A stretch of DNA of 16,746 nt, taken from Erysipelotrichaceae bacterium (GTDB lineage Bacteria; Bacillota_I; Bacilli_A; Erysipelotrichales; Erysipelotrichaceae). Positions 12,823 to 16,746 of the stretch are shown in pieces. The notes under the pieces were generated by a model, which saw nothing but the letters and a program-made list of their open reading frames with translations, made no database searches and was not told where the DNA came from. Positions within the stretch are counted from its first letter, which is position 1; every line of letters starts with the position of its first letter. The translations under genes were made by a program, and so were the position numbers. The stretch covers positions 1 through 16,746 of the forward strand of contig JAIKXJ010000033.1 of NCBI GenBank assembly GCA_024684175.1. The letters run 5' to 3'.

Positions 12823-14377
12823 TGAGTGCACCTCCGATCTCTTCGGCAGACTGGTGTTTTGCACCTAACATGTACATACCTAAGCTGGATTCATCGACAT
12901 CGTTGCCGTCCGGGAAGTAACCGGAGATCTGGCCGTCGAACATGACGATGATGCGGTCCGCCAGATCGATGACTTCGTTGAGGTCGGCCGATACCAGCAG
13001 GATGCCCGCACCGGAATTGCGCAGTTCGATCAGCTTGTGGTGGACGAATTCCGCCGAGCCGATATCGATACCGTGGGTCGGCTGTTCGGCGATCATGAAT
13101 TTCGGATTGGTATTGTATTCTCTGGCAACGACGACTTTCTGGATATTGCCGCCGGACAGCGAGTTGACGGAAGCTTCCGCCGACTTGGTCTTGACGGCGA
13201 AGGTCTTGATCAGATCATCGGAGACCTGAGCGATCTTCTTGTTGTCCATGAACAGCTTGCCGTTGATGTCTTCTCTGGTATAGTAGGTCGAGATCAGGTT
13301 GTCCGAGATCGGTAATTCGCCGGCTGTGCCGTCGCCCATACGGTCTTCCGGAATGTAGGCCATGCCTAAGTCGCGGCGCTGGCGGATGTTCATCTTGTCG
13401 GTATCGGTACCACAGATCCTGATCGATCCTTCGTACTGGGTCTTCTGCAGACCGACGATACATTTGACCAGGTCGATCTGGCCGTTGCCTTCGACACCGG
13501 CGACACCTAAGATCTCACCGGCTTTGACGGCGAAGGAGATGTCGTTGAGAACGCCCTTGCCGTTGTGTTCCATCTTCAGATGCTCGACGACAAGTGCTTT
13601 CTCGTTGTGGAAATCCTCATGCGTCTTGTAGGCATCCATATCGTTATCCAGGTCACGGCCGATGATCAGGTTGGTCAGCTGTTCCATCGTCAGTTCATCG
13701 TTGAGATACGTACCTTTGGAGACACCGTTGCGGATGACCGAAATGCGGTCGGAGATCTGCTTGACTTCTTCCAGCTTGTGGGAAATGAACAGGATCGTAT
13801 GTCCCTGCTGCTTGAAGAAACGCAGCTGATCGAAGAGCTTCTCTGTCTCCTGCGGCGTCAGAACGGACGTCGGCTCATCGAGGATGATGAGTTCCGCGTT
13901 GCGGTAAAGGGTCTTCAAGATCTCGACTTTCTGCCTCTTGGCAACGGATAATGTCGATACCTTGGCATTGACATCGAGTTCGAAATCATATTTGTCGGAT
14001 AATTCCTGGCAGCGTTTGGCCGCTTCCTTCGTATCCACGAAAAGTCCTTTCTTCGGTTCGTCTCCCAGTATGATGTTGTCAACGATACTGAAAGAAGGGA
14101 TCAGCATGAAGTGCTGATGGACCATACCGATGCCGTCTTTGATGGCATCCATGGAGCTTTCAAAGTGGACTTCCTTACCCTTGTAGGTGATCACGCCCGA
14201 AGATGGTTTTTCGATACCGAAGATCATCTTCATCAGAGTGGACTTGCCTGCGCCGTTCTCACCGACGATCGAGTGGATCTCACCTTTTTCGAATTCCATG
14301 TTAATGTCACGATTTGCTACAGTACCGTTCGGATACACTTTTGTAACATTATCAAGTTTTAAAATCGTCTCTTTCAT
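12815..14377 (-). CDS. ABC transporter ATPase with two nucleotide-binding domains, NupO-like
   Basis: The 520-aa cytoplasmic protein powers the nucleoside importer; it resembles RbsA/NupO proteins with two fused ATPase domains. Domain 1 has Walker A G-E-N-G-A-G-K-S-T (39-47), Q-loop Gln88, Walker B L-I-I-L-D-E-P (163-169) and H-loop His200. Its signature is L-S-V-A-K-R-Q (143-149), where homologues usually keep a Gly (L-S-V-G). Domain 2 has a degenerate Walker A, G-V-E-G-N-G-Q-I-D, the intact signature L-S-G-G-N, and a Walker B region M-I-A-E-Q-P-T-H-G-I-D. A degenerate second Walker site is normal for this family, so mainly one ATP site would hydrolyse. GGGAGGT precedes the start by 4 bases. 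The gene follows the lipoprotein gene after a terminator and has no room for its own promoter, so it depends on read-through. Confidence 0.9.
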   Translation of the reverse strand: MKETILKLDNVTKVYPNGTVANRDINMEFEKGEIHSIVGENGAGKSTLMKMIFGIEKPSSGVITYKGKEVHFESSMDAIKDGIGMVHQHFMLIPSFSIVDNIILGDEPKKGLFVDTKEAAKRCQELSDKYDFELDVNAKVSTLSVAKRQKVEILKTLYRNAELIILDEPTSVLTPQETEKLFDQLRFFKQQGHTILFISHKLEEVKQISDRISVIRNGVSKGTYLNDELTMEQLTNLIIGRDLDNDMDAYKTHEDFHNEKALVVEHLKMEHNGKGVLNDISFAVKAGEILGVAGVEGNGQIDLVKCIVGLQKTQYEGSIRICGTDTDKMNIRQRRDLGMAYIPEDRMGDGTAGELPISDNLISTYYTREDINGKLFMDNKKIAQVSDDLIKTFAVKTKSAEASVNSLSGGNIQKVVVAREYNTNPKFMIAEQPTHGIDIGSAEFVHHKLIELRNSGAGILLVSADLNEVIDLADRIIVMFDGQISGYFPDGNDVDESSLGMYMLGAKHQSAEEIGGALND

Positions 14378-14397
14378 AAGACCTCCCTTACCTTTAG

Positions 14398-14433
14398 AAA
14401 AAAGTCATGCGCTGAAAAAACAGCGCATGACTT
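14398..14433 (-). terminator. Intercistronic terminator between the binding protein and ATPase genes
   Basis: The minus strand has a perfect 13-bp stem: AAGTCATGCGCTG (14433-14421) with CAGCGCATGACTT (14414-14402), a loop of six T, and a T-run (14403-14398). It fills most of the 79 bases between the lipoprotein stop and the ATPase start. It probably lets only part of transcription through, so that the binding protein outnumbers the transporter. Confidence 0.88.
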
Positions 14434-14456
14434 AGCCTTATTAAAATTTCTTCAGA

Positions 14457-15602
14457 TTAGTCGATACGGTTAGCATCTCTTACTTTCGGCCATTCCGTAG
14501 CGTAAGTAGCTTCGTCCCAGACTTTGCAGTCGACGACTTCAACTTCACCGTTAGCGACCTTTGCAAGAGTTTCGGCAACTGCATTTCTGACTTCTTCGCT
14601 TGCATTTGCAAGATAGAAATCATTTTCTGCAAGACCGACACCGTTTAAAGCGATACCCCAAGATTCAGCCTTTCCGAGCTTCTCATCGTAAGTACCTGCA
14701 GCGACCATATCACAGACTGCCTTGAACGCAACGTTCGTGTTCTTTAAAGCAGAAGTTAAGATCGTGTTTGCCCATGCTTCGTTGGTTCCTGCGAACTGTG
14801 CATGCTGGTCCTGGTCAACGCCGATGCACCATACATCTTCGTGCTCAGAGCAAGCATCGATGACACCGTTGCCTAAGCCGCCGGCGACCTGCCAGATAAC
14901 GTCAGCACCCTTGTCGATCATGGAAGAAGTGACTTCCTTACCTAAAGCGGTATCCGTGAAGGAACCCGGATAAGAAATGACATACTTGACGCCCTTGTCA
15001 GCTAAGACCTGGCAGTAACCGGAAATGAACTGGTTCATGCCCTGGTTGTCCATACCGACGACGACACCGACCGTACCGGTCTTGGTGACAGCTGCGGATA
15101 AAGCACCGACAACATAACCTAAGTCATCAAGAGCCCAGTCAACGCAGTAGCAGTTAGCCGGAACACCGGATTCAGGAGTGGAAGTGTAGTCGAAGTTGTA
15201 GAACTTCTGATCAGGATACTTCTCACAAGCCTGGTATAAGAAACCTTCATAAGTACCGTTACCGGAAACGACTAAGTCGTATTCACCGTCTTCACAGACG
15301 TTGTCGAACCAGTTCATCCAGTTGGATTCTGCTGCTTCGCCGTTCGGGTCACATTCGTACAGGTCGACTTTGATGTTGTTGTCTGCAGCATCGACTTCTC
15401 TTGCGGCATTAGCCAGAGTGTCGAAGTAAGACTGGTCACCTGTGAACGGAAGTAAGACCGCGATCTTAGTAACGCCGTCGTCTTCAGCCGGAGCTGCTTC
15501 GCTGCCGTTGTCAGCCGGAGCCGGAGTTTCTTCTTTCTTACTGCAGCCGAATAATGCGAAGACCATCAGAACTGCGAGTAAAACCGATAATAATTTCTTC
15601 AT
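14457..15602 (-). CDS. BMP-family nucleoside-binding lipoprotein
   Basis: The 381-aa extracytoplasmic binding protein delivers its ligand, most likely nucleosides, to the downstream ABC importer. Its signal peptide, M-K-K-L-L-S-V-L-L-A-V-L, ends in the lipobox A-L-F-G-C, so Cys20 is lipidated and anchors the protein to the membrane. A Pro/Ala/Glu/Asp-rich linker (about 25-43) precedes the folded part. The BMP (basic membrane protein) features are visible: K-I-A-V-L-L-P-F-T-G-D near residue 46, G-M-D-N-Q-G-M-N-Q-F-I-S-G-Y, and G-V-D-Q-D-Q-H in the second lobe. The family includes PnrA of Treponema pallidum, which binds purine nucleosides. AAGGAG lies 6 bases before the ATG. It has the strongest promoter seen in the window and a terminator after it, as expected for a highly expressed binding protein. 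Confidence 0.9.
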   Translation of the reverse strand: MKKLLSVLLAVLMVFALFGCSKKEETPAPADNGSEAAPAEDDGVTKIAVLLPFTGDQSYFDTLANAAREVDAADNNIKVDLYECDPNGEAAESNWMNWFDNVCEDGEYDLVVSGNGTYEGFLYQACEKYPDQKFYNFDYTSTPESGVPANCYCVDWALDDLGYVVGALSAAVTKTGTVGVVVGMDNQGMNQFISGYCQVLADKGVKYVISYPGSFTDTALGKEVTSSMIDKGADVIWQVAGGLGNGVIDACSEHEDVWCIGVDQDQHAQFAGTNEAWANTILTSALKNTNVAFKAVCDMVAAGTYDEKLGKAESWGIALNGVGLAENDFYLANASEEVRNAVAETLAKVANGEVEVVDCKVWDEATYATEWPKVRDANRID

Positions 15603-15623
15603 TTTTTTCTCCTTTTCTTTCTA

Positions 15624-15688
15624 TTTAAAGCACTTCCTATGCCTTAAACCAAATGAAGCCGTTAAATAAGAAAAACTCTTTCTTTAAC
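15624..15688 (-). promoter_or_regulatory. 5' leader hairpins of the binding-protein mRNA
   Basis: The first hairpin starts at the predicted +1: GTTAAA (15688-15683) pairs with TTTAAC (15666-15661), with an inner AAGA/TCTT stem. The second pairs TTTAAGGCA (15648-15640) with TGCTTTAAA (15632-15624) around a 7-base loop, including one G-U pair. The ribosome binding site, at about 15614-15609, stays free. The leader is about 85 bases. It does not match a riboswitch that I know; mRNA stability is the simplest explanation. Confidence 0.45.
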
Positions 15689-15694
15689 AATGCA

Positions 15695-15723
15695 ATTCTA
15701 TCATTGAAACCTACCCTTTTCAA
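15695..15723 (-). promoter_or_regulatory. Strong housekeeping promoter of the nucleoside-uptake operon
   Basis: On the minus strand TTGAAA (15723-15718), an exact 17-base spacer and TAGAAT (15700-15695) preceded by TGA (extended -10) form a near-consensus sigma-A promoter. The start falls at about 15688. It lies 14 bases after the stop of the upstream deoxyribosyltransferase gene, so the transporter can be expressed independently of it. Confidence 0.75.
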
Positions 15724-15736
15724 TAATAAAGGGGTT

Positions 15737-16285
15737 TTATTTCACCTCGTAAGGCGCATATCCGTTTTTGATGAGCTCTTCGTCGAAATCCGCCCTCGCC
15801 AAAGCGCAAGCCTTCTCGAAATCCCCGGCAATCTTCACCAGCGTGAACATGTTCTCAAACGGATATCCCTTGTCTTCGACGGCGTATCCGTCAAGATCAT
15901 AGCCGTCTTCGTCTTTTTCGATGTCCCGGGCGGTCAAAGGCGTCTTGCCGGTATAGAAACCGTAGCTCGGAAGCCCTTTGGCGATGAACCAGCCGAGCTC
16001 GAAGGCGGTGCCCGAATCGCACTCATGGCCTCTCCAGTCATCGAGCTGGGCGATGCACATGTCACAATTCTTCATATGCGTGTAGTCGTGCTCGAAGACC
16101 CGCCGCCAGTAATCCTCACCCGGTTCCACGGGATCGCCTTCTCCCGGGAACAGACCGATGAAGCCGTACTTGTCGCAGACCTTCTTCCAGTACTTCACCG
16201 TCTCTTCACAGGTCGGCAAAAACATCTCGAAGTCCGCCAGATAGACGACCGGCTTTCTGATCACACCGTTACGATCAATGAACAT
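15737..16285 (-). CDS. Nucleoside 2-deoxyribosyltransferase family protein (second of a pair)
   Basis: The 182-aa cytosolic protein should move 2-deoxyribose between purine and/or pyrimidine bases through a covalent sugar-enzyme intermediate. The fold markers are V-V-Y-L-A-D-F (13-19), where the family often has Y-L-A-G-P, then N-C-D-M-C-I-A-Q-L-D-D-W-R-G (73-86), and D-S-G-T-A-F-E-L-G (90-98), with Glu96 as the likely nucleophile. The C-terminal part has an extra acidic stretch around residues 122-140, making it longer than the usual 150-165 aa. AAGGAGG is 6 bases before the ATG, and the start overlaps the preceding gene by 11 bases, so the two are co-translated. A promoter for the binding-protein operon follows immediately. 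Some relatives only bind or hydrolyse nucleotides (for example deoxynucleotide N-hydrolases), so the reaction is probable, not proven. Confidence 0.8.
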   Translation of the reverse strand: MFIDRNGVIRKPVVYLADFEMFLPTCEETVKYWKKVCDKYGFIGLFPGEGDPVEPGEDYWRRVFEHDYTHMKNCDMCIAQLDDWRGHECDSGTAFELGWFIAKGLPSYGFYTGKTPLTARDIEKDEDGYDLDGYAVEDKGYPFENMFTLVKIAGDFEKACALARADFDEELIKNGYAPYEVK

Positions 16286-16746
16286 CTTCGTCCTCCTTCG
16301 CCGCCCTCAAAGCCGCTTCAAGATCCCCTTCGATGATCTTTGCCGAATATTCCAGCATCAGATTGACCGGACCCGGTTCAAAACCGATGCCGTCCGCATC
16401 TCTCCAGCTCTTGCTTTCCTCATCGTATCCTTTCTTGCCCGAATATCTTAAGGAACAGACCCGCGCATCCTTCATATAGGCATACATCTTCTTGTCATAG
16501 CCAAAGGCGATGCCCATCTCCAGCGCCGTCTCGCCGAACGGTTCGACATAAGCACGGAAGTCATTGACATCGGCGATGAAGACATCGCAGTCTTCGATCA
16601 TCTGTAATCTCTTTTCAGCCAGAGTCCTGTTTTCTTCCAAAGTCCCCTTGAGTTCAAAAAGATCATCGGGATAGTCCGTCAATATAAAACCATACTTCTC
16701 ACAAAGCTTCTTTTTCTGTTCAAAAAGATCCCGGGCATTCTTCTTC
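16275..16746 (-). CDS. Nucleoside 2-deoxyribosyltransferase family protein (first of a pair, start outside window)
   Basis: The frame stays open to the right edge (about 156 codons visible), so the gene is cut by the window; a TTG within it at 16682 is not needed as a start. The extra residues upstream, K-N-A-R-D-L-F-E-Q-K-K-K-L-C-E-K-Y-G-F, are the usual first helix of the family after Y-L-A-G. The core D-C-D-V-F-I-A-D-V-N-D-F-R and G-E-T-A-L-E-M-G-I-A-F-G correspond to the substrate loop and the nucleophile Glu segment, with G-E-T where the neighbour has D-S-G-T. The C-terminus ends A-A-K-E-D-E-D-V-H and overlaps the next gene by 11 bases. The two proteins share the fold but differ enough to be old paralogues with distinct substrates or partners in one complex. 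Confidence 0.78.
   Translation of the reverse strand, partial: KKNARDLFEQKKKLCEKYGFILTDYPDDLFELKGTLEENRTLAEKRLQMIEDCDVFIADVNDFRAYVEPFGETALEMGIAFGYDKKMYAYMKDARVCSLRYSGKKGYDEESKSWRDADGIGFEPGPVNLMLEYSAKIIEGDLEAALRAAKEDEDVH

Noticed and set aside
15600..15700. Purine or 2'-deoxyguanosine riboswitch in the binding-protein leader
   Set aside because: No three-way junction or conserved loop sequences were seen; only two simple hairpins.
15711..15736. Hairpin ACCCTTTT...AAAGGGGTTTT as a plus-strand terminator
   Set aside because: No plus-strand gene precedes it. On the minus strand it overlaps the -35 of the operon promoter and lacks a good T-run, so it is at most a weak terminator of the deoxyribosyltransferase pair.
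16682..16682. TTG as the start of the first deoxyribosyltransferase
   Set aside because: The frame continues upstream with family-typical helix residues to the window edge, so the true start is outside.
1..16746. tRNA, rRNA, CRISPR array or phage genes
   Set aside because: Nothing with cloverleaf features, regularly spaced repeats or phage proteins was found on either strand.

Overview
The window looks like a chromosome segment of a gut or host-associated Bacillota; Erysipelotrichales is my guess, from the mix of families only (inference). The signs are strong GGAGG-type ribosome binding sites, compact hairpin-plus-T terminators, extended -10 promoters (TGnTAnnnT), a BMP-family lipoprotein with a Gram-positive style signal, and a VanZ-like protein. 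The standard genetic code is used. No tRNA, rRNA or CRISPR array was seen.

Layout. (1) Positions 1-137: the outer end of an IS3-family insertion sequence reading off the left edge; its transposase start lies inside a terminator-like hairpin. (2) 157-3899, minus strand: a secreted and membrane-anchored surface protein, a VanZ-like membrane protein fused to a C-terminal VOC-like domain, and a Bax-inhibitor-1 family protein followed by its own terminator. (3) 4002-7947: an M20 amidohydrolase (+), an M42-type aminopeptidase (-) and an FGGY carbohydrate kinase (+) whose promoter predicts a leaderless mRNA. (4) 7948-8557: a decayed region with the N-terminal remnant of an AAA-type ATPase carrying a nonsense codon, a perfect 11-bp inverted repeat, and AT-rich DNA leading to an MFS transporter gene (8558-9802, +). 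(5) 9861 to the right edge, minus strand: a nucleoside uptake and salvage cluster.

The salvage cluster is the most coherent system. Transcription runs from the right edge leftwards: two overlapping nucleoside 2-deoxyribosyltransferase-family genes, then (with its own strong promoter) a BMP-family nucleoside-binding lipoprotein, an intercistronic terminator, a double-domain ABC ATPase, two permeases of the NupP/NupQ type, and an inosine/uridine-type nucleoside hydrolase. The genes after the terminator overlap or abut, which implies translational coupling. Together they would capture nucleosides outside the cell, import them, and either cleave them to base plus ribose or swap bases on deoxyribose. 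The terminator after the lipoprotein gene probably makes the binding protein more abundant than the transporter core. A bidirectional terminator at 9826-9857 closes this operon against the convergent MFS gene.

I did not find a system that is clearly new. The best leads are the hairpin over the transposase start, the leaderless kinase promoter, the paired deoxyribosyltransferases, substitutions in otherwise conserved motifs of the ABC ATPase and the nucleoside hydrolase, and the VanZ-VOC fusion.
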